NCBI GenBank assembly: GCA_025617745.1
Contig: CM046871.1
Span: forward strand, 36,118,722-36,182,721
Length of the DNA: 64,000 nucleotides
Direction: 5' to 3'
DNA from: Heliocidaris erythrogramma
Lineage: Eukaryota > Echinodermata > Echinoidea > Camarodonta > Echinometridae
Positions within the stretch are counted from its first letter, which is position 1, and every line of letters starts with the position of its first letter. The notes under the pieces are model-generated. The model did no database searches, had not been told where the DNA came from, and saw only the letters and a program-made list of their open reading frames with translations. This document shows, piece by piece, positions 1 through 14,100 of this stretch. The position numbers and the translations under genes were made by a program.

Positions 1-466
1 AAGCCACTTGGGAAGGAGGATAAATTGTAATCTGTAAAGGAATTTTCACTTCGTGCCAGTGCTGTTTGTTTAAATTCATTATATGCCTGACTGAGAAATA
101 TATTGAAGTATCCTTTGAGCATATTCTCTGTATATTCGTTTGGTTGTTGTTGGGGTTGTTTGTTTGTTGTTGTTGTTGTTTTTTTTTTTTTGGGGGGGGG
201 GGAATTCTATGGACCTGATTGGGAACCATCTGGATAATGAAAAGCAGTCCAGAGAGAAAGTTCATGAACATTTCAAGATATTTTATCTTAAAATGCAAAA
301 AAAAATATCAACAAGGCATTCAATGTAGTTTTTGAAAAGCCTGTAGACAGGCTCACATTTTCAGTAGGCATTGTTATATACTCCACTTAACAAATTTACC
401 CAATCACACATGCTCAATACCACCTCTAGTAGTAACTCTTTTGTTGTATTATTTTGTTTTATTTAG
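1..466 (+). other. Intron (3' part) upstream of exon 1
   Basis: AT-rich intron ending at the acceptor at 465-466. Holds a GTT/poly-T/poly-G simple stretch at 144-202. Nothing else recognised. Confidence 0.75.
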
Positions 467-577
467 GTGTATCTGCCATTGCCAACAAAGAGTGATGATC
501 TAGCCATGCTGCCTGAGATGACTGAGAATATTATCCTTCAAGAACTCATGTTGAGATACAGCCGAGATATCATCTAT
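467..577 (+). CDS. MYO16: MYO16 exon 1 in window: start of motor core
   Basis: Residues 1-37, phase 0 to 0. Acceptor tatttag before GTG TAT CTG, donor gtgagt. Reads [18 protein letters not shown] then a helix ending in RYSRDIIY, the classic segment before the [12 protein letters not shown] strand of myosin motors. Upstream exons must exist before position 1. Confidence 0.88.
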
Positions 578-2095
578 GTGAGTATCTTACTGATGTTGGA
601 ATTAAACCTTTCAGGACAGGAATTATTTAAGGGCTAAATTGATCACATTTTGTTCTTCAAATTGGCAACAATAATAGTTTTTGTTTAGTGCTACATGGTT
701 TTCGTAAGGTATAATGTCTTTGAAAGTAAGTTTGAAAGTAAACAGTTGACAATTTTGTTGAAAAATTGAAAAAATTGCCAATTTTTGATAAAAAAACAAT
801 GATTTTGAACGTTTCAATATGTTGCCAAGGCATTTTAAAGATTATTCTCATTTTAAAATTTCCTGGCATCACACACAATATGGTCATGCAACAAAAGTGG
901 ACATAATATGTGCAGAAATATTTGCTCTTTCTACTCATGCATCTGGTATATTTTTAGAGCTCTGAATCAAAAGTCGTTGAGCCAAACAACAAAATATGGT
1001 CAATTGGCACAAAAGGATTATATTAATATACAGAGAGGCTCTTGTTGAAACTATGGTACATAATGTGATACCAATAGTAGTTTTCATGAGGGGCGTAGCC
1101 TTGAAGCAAAATAGTACTATTTGCATTCCCAATGTATTTTGAAACAGAAGATATGCAAAACCCAATTCTCATAAAATATGAATCAGTAGATAGCCTAAAT
1201 ATCCACGATTTTGTACAATGTGAAATAGAAGGTATATCATCAAATGAATGAGTTATAGTTAAAGAACTCATACTGAGGAACAATATGGAAATACATGTAT
1301 AAGCTTTAAGCTTATATTGCTATACCTCTGCATGTTATTACATTATCCATATATTATACCTGTATTATGGTCTTATTTGCCTTTTAATTCTGTTATTGTT
1401 TACTTATACTTATGCTTATTTTTGTCCTAATGATCATACTATGTAATGCCCTGAACCATGCAGAAATAAATAAATAAATAAATAAATAAAAGAATAGATA
1501 ATCTCCAAGATTATATGTCTTGGAAGGATTATTTTTAAAAATCATACATATTTGTATATGATATCTATTCATTCATTTGTCTTAATTTTATTCTTGATAG
1601 ACCTACGTTGGTGATATCCTGATAGCCGTCAACCCCTTCAAGGAGTTGCCAATTTACTCTCGAACGTCATCAAACCAATACTCCAACCTACTCGAGCGCA
1701 CCAAGCAAACCCCTCACATCTTCGCCGTTGCAGACCGGGCATTTCAATCACTTCTAAGGGAACGCAAGTCACAGTGCTGCATCATCAGCGGGGAGAGCGG
1801 AGCTGGCAAGACCGAGTCCTGCAAGTATTTTGTGCAACATCTCCTCAGTCGGGCCAATAGCTGTGAAAGTCTGCTGAATGAGAAGATAGAACAGGTTAGT
1901 ATAGTATACACGGGCTAGTATGCATGGGCTTGTATACATGGGCTAGTATGCATGGGCTTGTATGTTTTTAGTCTGTAGTAGAGTGTACAATGCTGAACAA
2001 TGTAAAATTCAGATCACCCGGGTTTGATATAAAAGATCCATCTATCCCTAAACTTTATGCAGCCTCTCTCTCTCTCTCTTGCTTGCTCTCTCTCC

Positions 2096-2137
<42 letters not shown>

Positions 2138-5100
2138 CTCTCTCTCTCTCTATCTCTCTCTCTCTATCTATCTCTCTCTTTCTCTCTTTCTTTCTTCCTC
2201 TACATCCCCATCTCTAACCTGCTGTTATGTCCTTTTACCTCAATGATTATTGCAAATCTATGAATTGGTACATGTACATGTACCTTTGGATTGCAGTTTG
2301 CTCTGTACTTTCTGTTCACTTCATCAAACTATGTGGTATTCTCACATTTTGTCTTTGCTTATAAGTCTCAAGTCAACATAACACACAGTTTCAAACAAAA
2401 CAGCTGAACTGTAATACATTTTAAAGTGTAAATTACCATGACTCTAAAAGAGGAGATTATGGATGAAAGATGGAGTTATCAGCTTCTTAAATTTTAGCTT
2501 ATGATAGCTTAGTCAGAATTCACTGCAGGGAAATTAAGTCATCCCCTGCACATGTACTCATTTCTTCACTGTACTTGCTACTAATAAAGATAGGGAACTT
2601 TATATGTGAGTATGTAGCTAATGTATCTATTTCTAATGATTGTGTTTTATCTTTTGCAGGTAAACCCTCTGCTAGAGTGCTTTGGGAATGCTCAGACTGT
2701 GATGAACGATAACTCCAGTAGATTTGGTAAATACCTGGAACTCAAGTTCTCTGCTGCAGGAAACGTGGTCGGAGGTGAGTTGAATATCATCTAAGATGGG
2801 AAGAATTTGAAATATTCTGTTGAGATAGTATTTAAATATTTCAAATTGGGAAGTTTACATATGTATGTATTTAAGCCTTTAATAATTACCATCATTTGCA
2901 AAAGTTTAAGACCACTATTCCAAAATGCAATAAGTCAAAGAAAGAAAAAAAAACTTATTTTTCAGACATACAATTATTTTCATGGCATAACCTATGTATC
3001 ATACTTGAACTATAGGCTTATACCATTACTCTTGTGCTACTGATCACTGTAGTAAACATGTTATGTAATCATTCAATGAGACAAAAGAAAGTATTCCAAA
3101 TTATTGAAATACCCATAAATCTCGAGATGGTCTTAAACTTTTGCAAATGATGGTATATTGAAAACTTGGTCATAATAACCGAGGGTAGCCACATCAGTTT
3201 TAATACTGCTTCTGCTGGTCCTGCAGTTACTATTAGCCCAACATTGCCCTCATACACATTCAACTAGGGTGAGAAGGACACATGTGGGGCAAAACACCTT
3301 GTCCAAGGATGTAAGCAACAAGCAAGGATTGAACCCTGGACCTCTTGTATGAGAGTCAAGAGCCTTCTCCAATAGACCCCAGTGCACTCCTGGCAGCATT
3401 TTAAAATGGCATTAAACTGACCAAACTTGAACAGCGCCACCATACAGTAACTGCTAACTTGAGATTATAATTTGCATTTTATTTTGAATTTCGACAAACA
3501 GCTGTTTGGAAAATAGGTACATTTTATATTTCAAAACTATTATTTTTGACGTTGCACATGTGGAAAATTGCCTACAGATACATTTTAAGCTTCTACAAAC
3601 TAGAATGGGGCATGGTGGGAAAATTAGAAGCACAGACACTTATCAAATCCTGTTGAAAGATGGCGCCATTAGGAGCTTCAATTTGCTGTCATTTTAAGAT
3701 GAGCCTGTGTGAATATACATTATTTCATCATTACATTTACAGTGTCTTCTAAGAGCCTGATACAGTATGGGCTCATATGTTGAGTTATTAAGGCCCGAAT
3801 TGGCGAAGGAGTTTTGGTTTAAACCATGGTTTAAACCCCCTCCTGGGTTTTTAAATCATATATTTTCTTCGAGTGCGCGTATTTACGCTTATTTTAGTAC
3901 GCTTACGGAGGTTTAAACCTTACCCATGGTTTAAACCTCCTTTGTGAATTCGGGCCATAGAGTTAATGCCTCTATGGCTCTTAGCAGACTATAGAGTATA
4001 CTCTGGGCCCCGTTTCATAAAACTTGTTATCAGTGACAAGTCCCACATTTCTATGACAAATTTGCTCTCAGCCAAGCAGATGCAAAGATTTCAGTAGCTT
4101 ATAACAGTTATTGCAGCTTGTTATTGATAACAAGTTTTACGAAACGGGCCCAGGTCTTGGTATCCATGAAGCCTGTTGAAAAGCTCTTGTCACCAATTTA
4201 TAGACACCATATTATAACCAGATATTCTATTTTGACCTGATAATAGCTCATCTCTCTGAGTATTTGTTGGAGAAATCTCGGATTGTGAGCCATGGAGAAG
4301 GAGAGAGAAACTTTCACATCTTCTATCTTCTCTTTGATGGCCTTACACATGAGGAGAAGGAATACTATGGTCTGAAGTCGCCAGGCCAACACAGGTAAAT
4401 ATAGAGTGGGACTATCCCAATTTTCACGATGCCTTCAAGAAGAATATTGCTGTTATAATAATGAAAATGTGATAGTAGTTAAAAGTTGTGTAATGAGAAC
4501 TGTTTCATGAGTTTAATGTTATGCACTAACAGACACAAAGTTATGGTTCTTAACAAGATTAATCCTTCTTTTGAAAAAAAAAATTCAAAATTGGTTTTAT
4601 TTAATATTTATTAATTATTATTATTTTTCTTTTCTTTTTTTTTTGGGGGGGGGGGAGGGGGGAGGGGAACAGGTCTCCCATGATATTGTCTCTGAAGCTT
4701 CAAAAATGTGTCACAATTAGAATTCATGAGAGAGAATTTTAATAATTTGTACCTTTTTCATAATATTGATCTCTAAATGAACTCTATTCCATGATTTTTT
4801 TTCATAGTTCATGAGCCTGCTTTGAATTTCTTAAAAAAAAAAAGAAAAGTTTTCCTACTCCAAAAGTACCAGGTACATTTGGACTGATTTAACCGTCTCA
4901 GCACTAAAAGAGTTATGTTGGTAGGTTGATTTACATGTCAATATTTTATTGATTCTTTTCTGACAGATACATGAGATCAGAAGGCAAACCATCGTTAGGA
5001 CCAACCAATCAGCAAGCTAAGTTCAGAGCTGTTAGAGATTGCCTCCGTCTCATTGGATTTTCTAATGAAGTAAGTGTCAGGTGATCTATTCATTATTTTA

Positions 5101-8100
5101 AGGATAAATTATATATTTGATATACATGTATGTTTGACAGTTTGGCTTGGAGGTAAGCAATCATATTCATTCTCAGTACAGAGATGATCAATTCTATAAA
5201 AATATGAAAGAATAGTTTTGAACAAATGTATACTGATGCTTCATATACTCAGAAGAATATGCAAGAATTAGTAAAAACCTAAAATAAAAAATATGAGCCT
5301 CAACAGCAGTAAAGGGGAAAAGAATTTGCACAGTAAGGGAGCTACAAGCTATTGCCCTAATAGTTTTGTGCGCTTTGTTCCTTAGGTTTCCATTTGAACA
5401 TTCAGTGAAAGTTTTGTTTGATTCTGTAAGAATCTATTGTCTGTCAATATCAGAACTCAAGATTACTTTTAATGCCTCTGATCATGAATTGTGTCAAATT
5501 ACCTATCAAAATCTGCTCTAAATCAACTTTATAATCTTGTCTTCTTGTCTGGTTCCTCACAGGATGAGGAGAGCTTGTTCAGTGTGCTGTCGGCCATCTT
5601 GCTTCTCGGAGATCTCAACTTCTGCACCCAGGAGAATTCAGAGGCTGCAGTGCTGACAAATCCTGATGTAGCGGAGAAGGCTGGAGAACTGCTTCATATT
5701 CCTGGAGATGAGATTGTGGGTGCCATCTTGTCAGAGACGACTTACACCAGAGGTAAATCATGACGTGTATCACAAAGCAAGAAGATCTTTTTACCCCACA
5801 AAATGTATTCAGAATCAAAGAAATTCAAAAGAGACAACATCATTTTGCCTCTTACTCTCTAAAGTTCATGTAATTTTCTATCAGTATATAATAGATTTAT
5901 TCATAACAACTATTCCAAAAGTTAAATGGTTAATTTATGATAAAGCATAATAAGCAAACATAAAAGTTCAATTAAGAATAAATATATTTATACATCAAAT
6001 CAAATCAGATGTATGAATCTCTTTTAGGTGAATCAATTACTAAGCACAGGACCCCAATGCAGGCTGCTGACTGCCGAGATGCTCTGACCAAAGCCCTCTA
6101 TAGTCGACTGTTCAGTTGGGTTGTCAACAACATCAATCAATTGTTGGAGCCACTCGAGGTCAATCAGGAGAACATCCTAGAGATCGGTGTTCTCGACATC
6201 TTCGGCTTTGAGAATTTCATCAAAAATAGCTTTGAGCAGGTACTAATATCTCTACTCCTAATATCTTTCCAAAATAGTGTTAAACATATTATACAAATCG
6301 AATTGTTTGGTGCCTATGACAGCAATGAAATGTCAGTTGTATTTGTATGAAATGTCTTTAATCATATTGAAAAAGTCATTACATGGTCTTTTTCCTCCAG
6401 CATAGTTTAGAATAAACATTTTTATTTTAATTATATTCAAGTTCATTAAGAAAGAGTTTTTCTACAATAATAGAAAAAAATCAGAGACCATAAGATATAT
6501 TTTTGATAAAACTTAAGGTTGTGACTGATCAGTTGATTTCATATTAGCAATCATAATATTACTGATCATGCATTTTCCTTGTCCCCTCCAATCTTATTAT
6601 TTGTATCAATATTTACCATGGAAAGAAACCAAATTGAAATATTTCTCTCATGGAATCCTTGGTGAGCTGTGGTTGTGAATTTAGTGGTAGAGTATGGGTT
6701 CTTAATACATTTAGTTGTTGATAGGTTTCCTTAACACATCAATCATAAACTTGTTTACTTGATCCCGCCTATCTCATTAGCTATGCATCAATCTAGCCAA
6801 TGAGCAGCTGCAGCATTATTTCAATGAGCACATCTTCCAGAATGAGCAAGAGGAGTGTGAGAGAGAAGGAATCCAGTTGACCCGGGTCAACTTCACAAGT
6901 AATCAGCCGGTCCTTGATGTATTTCTAGAGGTAAGAAAGGAAACTTAGGTTTATGATAATGATTGAATATGTAGACTGAATAAATTCCTCTCTATATTTG
7001 ATATAGGCATAGAATAAATTTCATGAAGAGAAGTGTATGAATTATGAGGAATATAATTTTGTAGGATTATGATTTTTTAAAGAATTTTATGAAGAGAAAA
7101 TGAATTCTGTAAATTAATTCAGTCTAATTTAATGGATTTTTATATTGAGAATTAGAATAAGTTTAAGTGACTTTATGAACGATGGTTTTTTTGTTTTGCT
7201 TTAGTGAACTTTTTAGTCCTGTATTTTTTCTGAAAGAATTTTGTAATGAACTTTTAAAGTATGATATATGTATATAAACCAAATCTAATTGAATTAAGTG
7301 CTGCTTGTAACATCAAATAAAGAGAAGCAAGAAATCCTTAAAAAATCATGAAGCAAGAACAAGCATGCCTGTTATATGCATGTCAATCTCCTAATAACAG
7401 AACATATTTTCTCATTTTAATATTCAAAAGGCATAGACAAATTAATAATTTTTTCACACATGCAGAAACATCTTAGCATCTCTGCATTAATTGATGAGGA
7501 GAGTCATTTCCCTAGAGGAACAAACCAGAGCTTAGCCACCAAGCTTCATAGTGGACCTGGTGTCAGGTCAAAGGCTGTCTACAAGGCTCCTAAAGACCTT
7601 GGAATGACCTTCTCTGTCCTTCACTATGCTGGCATTGTAAGATCTCACTTTATTTCTTCAAGTGATTTGGTAACTCTGTAGAGGCTTGATAAAATCTGAG
7701 CTGCCTGTCCTTACATGCTATTAGTGTATGTAATATGGTGTAAAAATGAAGCCCAGGGGGAAAAAAGCACTTCAAAATCATCATATCCTTCACAAAAGTA
7801 AACATATGCAAGAGTCCGGAAATGCCAGACTCATATTCCCTCATAGACTCAGCGTATGGCCATACGCTTTCGTAAATGGGAGTATTCAGTCATAGATATC
7901 TTAATAATAGCATTATATATTTGAAAACCTTTCTATACCTGGCTATTTATTTATCCTTCTGAACATCATTGTACAAGACAGATATCAAAATTCAACAATT
8001 TATTAAATCAAGCCTCCACAAAGTTACCGAATCCCTTTAAATAGTAACTTGATAAGACAGTCATGAGAAAGTATTTTCACTCTGTTGAGAATGTTGTAAT

Positions 8101-11100
8101 AAAGACCTTTTAATTGACATATACAATGTAGAAACACCGCCCTATAATTACTTATATTACTAATAATTCACCTAATGACACCCATATAGTAATGTTTAAT
8201 TTATACTTTCTCTTTTACTACCTTGGTCTATACTTCATACCAAATCATGATTACTATTTAATTTTATTGTATATTTATATTTACCAGGTATGCATTTTTT
8301 CTGTTTTATTAAATGTAAAGAATCTGAATTCAGCTTTTAGCTCCAATGATTTTATATTGAATGGTCAAATCATATCAAATCTAATCAAACTTTTATAATG
8401 ACTGAATTCATTAAGACGCTTTATTTGTACCCATACATGTTTGGTGATAGTTGTGCTCAATTCTTATATAATTTTTTTTCTTGATGGTTACCAGATTCAA
8501 GATTATCTTATGAGCAGAATATTGCCTACTTGTTCATTGTCATATCTTGTTTGTTTTCACTTTCAGGTTTGTTACAGTGTGAATGGATTCCTGGAGAAGA
8601 ATCGAGATACCCTCGCTAAATCAGTCCTCTTCACTATGAAGAGTAAGTATTTTGTTATTCACAGATGCACAATGAAACATTAATATTACTTGTAACCCAA
8701 TCTTGTACGATTGAAAGATAATTAAAAAATGTTGACCTTGGTGTCAGTTCCAAGTTGAGTTTCAGATCAATCACAACATTTAACATTAAACGAAATTGTC
8801 ATGGCACTTTATTATGTAATAGATTACAAATGCGATAAATATAGATCAATTACATCTATTTAGGAATATATCTGTTCAAATGTTGCGTTTATTATAGTTA
8901 TATAATCTAGATTAAACAATGATTTTTTTAATATTATGTTGATTGAAGATCTTTGATTAAAAAAATAACTTAACACTGGAAAATTTAGATTATTATTTAT
9001 ATCATAAATGTTTAGGGTTCCAGAAGTTATGTCCTTTAGGAATTGAAAGTTGAGTAAATGAAAGTCAAGTTCAAATTCCAACTTCCTGATGAAAACAGTT
9101 CAAGATGAAATGTTCATGATTCTCTTTTTGCAGCGAGTAACAAACCTTTGATTCGGGAGCTGTTCCAAAATCGTCTGACAAGGACTGGGTCTCTTGCACC
9201 CAGCGCTCGTCAGCGTCAGTCCAGACGTTCCCGATCCATCAAGAACTCCAAGGATGCCTTTGCCTTCTTCCGCAAACAGAAGTTATCTGGCAAAGAGAGC
9301 AGGGTATGTCTGGCATGTCATAACATACATTCTTAGGCAATTCTTTCCCTAATAATTGGAAGACTAAGGTAAGTTCTATAGATTTTTGTGATCAGGGTAT
9401 CAGTTATATCTTTTTCTCTCATTTTAAATTTACTTCTCTTCATCAATTTCATTGTACATGTATTTCCTGATCATAAGTGTACATTTTTCTCTCTCCATCC
9501 TAAGTTGTTTACATGTTTGATTATATTTTACTTTCTCTTTCTGTCACTGTTTATCTTGTTCTCTTTCCTGTCTCAGTCATATTTCTCTGTAACGGTCTCT
9601 ATCTCTTACATCTTTGATTCTTTATTTTGTGACTCTCTCTCATATATATCTTTCTTTGTCTGTCTGTCATTAATATTTCTCTCTCACTTTTTTGTATGTA
9701 GTTTTCTTCAATACTCCTAAAATTCCTGAGATTAATATGTATGTTTTTAGAATTTCTTTTGTTCTACACCTTTTATAGCAACAGAAGAGGGGTAAAGGTG
9801 AGAGACCTGTCATAGGAACTGAACGCAAGGGACCAGCCACAGTACTGTTTCATTTCAAGGTGAGCATCAAGTTGCAGTGCCTTAGTAGTTGGTATTGGTC
9901 CTTCATTATGAAGTAATGGATACTGATGGATTATTTCTTTTAACCAACCAAACAAGAAATGCAGAATAACGATTGTACTTACAAAAAGAGGAGGCATCCG
10001 TAATCAAAACTGAGATAAAGAAAGATATGGAGGGATTTAAGAAAGTACTCAAGTTATGTAAATTGATAGATCTCTACTTATGTTTTCTTTTTAGAGGACT
10101 CTTGACATACAGTTTATAATTACATCAAGTTGCTTCTTAGACAAAACTGCTACATGAAATTAATCCCTCTTTAACTTTACTTGTATGCATAATGTGTATT
10201 TGTTATTGTGCTATTGAAGTGGGTGTATCTTTGAATATAATTTTGACTAGAACAAATGAAAGTCTTTACATTTGCTGTTTTTGAAATGGTAATATATCCC
10301 ATTATATTACTAACATTGGATTTGTTGTAAATAATAATAATAATAATAATAAATGTAACTTATATAGCGCCAAATCCACTCTGTGAAGTGCTCAAGGCGC
10401 ATGTAGAATTAATTAAGAATTAAACAGAAATGTTTTTACATGATTTTTAAAAGAATCAGAAGTTATGCACTTTTTGATGTCTTCAGGAAGTCTATTCCAT
10501 AATTTAGGACACGCGTGGGCAAATGATTTTCCCCCAAGATTTTGCGACTTTAGGGATCACTAGAGAACTGGAATTGGATGAGTGTAAAGATCCTGCGGGG
10601 TCGTGATTTTGAAAGAGGTATTGTATTGGGGAGCAGAACCGTGAACGTAGTGAAAAGTGAGCAACAAAATTGATAAACATTGATTTTTTCAAAATAATTT
10701 GATTCTTTTTCAGAACTCTCTTGCCGAGTTGATGGGTAAGATGAAGAGGTCCTCTCCTCACTTTGTACGCTGTATCAAACCAAACACTCACAAGCTACCA
10801 GACAAGTTTACTCCAGAGTACGTGGTAGCACAGCTCAGATATACCGGTATCATGGAAACATCTCGCATCAGAAAACAAGGCTTTCCGCTCCGTCTCACCC
10901 CGGAAGAATTTGTGGACAGGTCAGAATTCAGTATGAGATTAAATTTGTTTAGATTACGTGAGATTAGATTTAATTGGATAAGATTACGTGAGATTAGATT
11001 TAATTGGATAAGATTAGATGAAAATAGATTGGATTAGATAATACTTAATAAAACTGTATTAGATGTAATTAGACTTGATTAGATAAGATTGGATAAGGTT

Positions 11101-14100
11101 TTAATGATCATATCAGATTGCATTGGATCAAAGTACATTACATGTAGATTTGCTAGGATTAGATGAGTCTGGGTTAAAATTAACTAGAGTAGACTGGATT
11201 AGATTAACTTAAGTTGGATTAGATTTGATTTGATTAGATTAGATTTTAATTAAACAGTTTATTCCTGTGTACAATTTGCATTTTTTTTCAAATGAGGAAG
11301 TTTAAAAGTCAGGAGTATATCTTACTTGTGTAAAACCATTCTTCAAGGTAAACTTTACTTTTTATTATATTGGATTAGTTTGAATTGGGATTAATATTTC
11401 ATTTTTCTAATTGTTTAGGTATGCTGGTCTGGTTGCTATGGCTACCATCAAGGTCCAAATCTTGTCTGATCTGGAGAAATGTCGTTTCACCTTGAAAGCA
11501 TCTGATATAACTGACTGGCAGGTAAGAAATATTTTTGAGTAATTATCTTAATTTTTGTTAATGTATATAGTCTTATTGTCCTACCATGTAAATATCCTCT
11601 CTAGAAAAGTGAGTATCCTCAATGACCATGTCATTGTAATGATTTGATGCAATATTTTGTATTGTATTTTCAAATTTATAAATATCCCCTCCTCTCAGGT
11701 AAGTATCCTCGATGTAGAATCAGTAAACATATCGTAATGACTTGACATCATCCTTAATCTTCACAAAAGAATGTGGTTGGTCAGTTAAGCCACAGAGTTT
11801 GCCACTTCCTCTTGTATTATTCTTGCTTTTGGTGATACTTGTGTTTTGTAGCTAAGCTGGAAATTAAATGATGGATTTTTAGCCTGCTAATACTGAAGCC
11901 AGAGAAGTTTAGATTTGTTTTGAAAGTACTGCAGTGACACAATTCAGTGGCTTGTGTGGGTTTGTTGTTTTGGCCAAGTATGACAGAGATGATTGTGGTC
12001 TAATGTGAGTGTGTTACCATGACTACAGTCAATCAAAATATCCACCTCCATATGTTGTTTGCGTTGGATGTTGTGTGGTTCTCATCATCAGAAATTGGAA
12101 TGAAAGATTTTAGCAGTGTAATAAATGCAATAACATCAAAAGTGTAAAGAATCTATATAATATTAAGAATTTAACACAAAATAAAATTTAACACACAATT
12201 TTCTTTAACTCCCTGGATAATGGCTTTCTTACATATACTGCTCAAACCTGTGTGACTAGATGAAGGGTCTTTGTAGACTGGTAATCACTAAATAACTAAA
12301 AGTTTAATTGTGTAGATTATTCTTTTCAGTTCCGGCCCTCTGGCCCGTATGGTGGTCAAAAAGCTGCTGGCCATAAAAAAAGGAGGAAATCATGCATCAT
12401 TAACTCTAAAAAGAGAATATACAGAGATGATCTTCAAGATAATTTTTGGAAGGCAGGTTCACGGATAGTGGTCTTTTATGCTAGTAGTCACTAAAAATAG
12501 TGAGAATTCAAATGAGAAAGACTATCAAATCAAAATTAGAAAGGTAGTCTTTATATACACGGGTTCTCAACCAAACTTGCATGATTAAAGGCCAAGTCCA
12601 CCCTAACAAAAAGTTGATTTGAATAAATAGAGTAAAATCCAACAAGCATAACACTGAAAATTTCATCAAAATTAGATGTAAAATAAGAAAGTTATGGCAT
12701 TTTAAAGTTTTGCTTAATTTCGCAAAACAGTTATATGCACACCCTGCTCAGTATGCAAATGAGGGAACCAGTGACGTCACCCACTCACTATTTCTTTTGT
12801 ATTTTATTACATGAAATATGAAATATTTTAATTTTTCCTTGTTATAATGTGAAACAAGGTTTGATTCCTCGCTGAACATGTGTAATTGCCATTGTTGCAA
12901 CCTATACACAATTCAATGAGAGCTTCCTAATTGTGAAATCTGCAGAAATTAAAATATTCTATATTTCACATAATAAAATACAAAAGAAATAGTGAGTGGG
13001 TGACGTCACTGGTTCCCTCATTTGCATACTGAGCAGGATGTGCATATAACTGTTTTGCGAAATTAAGCAAAACTTTAAAATACCATAACTTTCTTATTTT
13101 ACATCCTATTTTGATGAAATTTTCAGTGTTATGCTTGTTGGATTTTTCTCTATTTATTCAAATCAACTTTTTGTTAGGGTGGACTTGGCCTTTAACCATA
13201 CAAAGCAAGTAGTGAGGTGTTTATATACAGGTGGTCACTGAATGAATACAGGTTAGATCGTACAGCTTATTGTTTTTATATCTGGCCAGTACATCGATCA
13301 TCAACAAGTCCTGATGGCCATGAAGAGGAAAAGGAAGTCATAGATTAACTCTAGAGGGGAAAAAAAGATCATGGCCGCCGGGGTTCCAAAACAAGAAGAG
13401 GAAGGAATTGAATTTCTTCAGATTAAAGGATGATTGTTACTCAAGACTGAATGAATGATAGAAGTTGTGTTCAGTTGCCTTTAATTTTGTGTTCTGTTGT
13501 TTATCCTTTGATATTCAAAACAAAAAGTAAATTCACCACACATTTAGATGCACTGGATGTACAGTAAGTATCATGATCTCCGTTATTGTGTCTTGTATCA
13601 TGTAACAGTTTAGGTCATATATCCAATACTTGTTTTGGTACATTTTCTAAACTGTTCATTTGAACCTGTTTTAAGTTTTAGATTTTGTTTCTCTTTCATT
13701 ATGTGCTTAGTTTTCAAACTCTCAGTGGAGCAAAAGTGTAGGGCTGATTTGCTAGACTTTTTTTTACAAGATTTGTGTGTATTGTACGATGTGTGTACGT
13801 CTCAGATATAAACAGAAAGATATTATGCAGCGGGTGATGGATGATGAATGCAACCTGAAAGATCTAGAATTTCAAAACAAGTCAAGGAAGAGATTCATTT
13901 TCTTGAGACTTAACTGCATTTTGTTGAGCTCAACATATGGAATGAGATATTTTGTTGGCACTCAACAAAGACAGTTGAAACACAACACGTTGCATACTGT
14001 CTGTTTAGAGCCAGAAGGGTGTTAATTCATATGATTTAACACAGAGTTAATGTCCTTCTGGCTCTCAACACACAATATTATGTCTTTGTATAGAAAATGG

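Larger units (their letters stand above)
2775..4246 (+). other. Intron 3
   Basis: Almost entirely transposon-derived: elements at 2887-3155, 3262-3392, 3742-3990 and 4005-4151. The stretch 3400-3740 holds nothing recognisable. Confidence 0.8.

Noticed and set aside
13371..13433. Short ATG frame [12 protein letters not shown].. in strong start context
   Set aside because: Stops after about 20 codons with no donor in frame; intron 14 would need phase 0.
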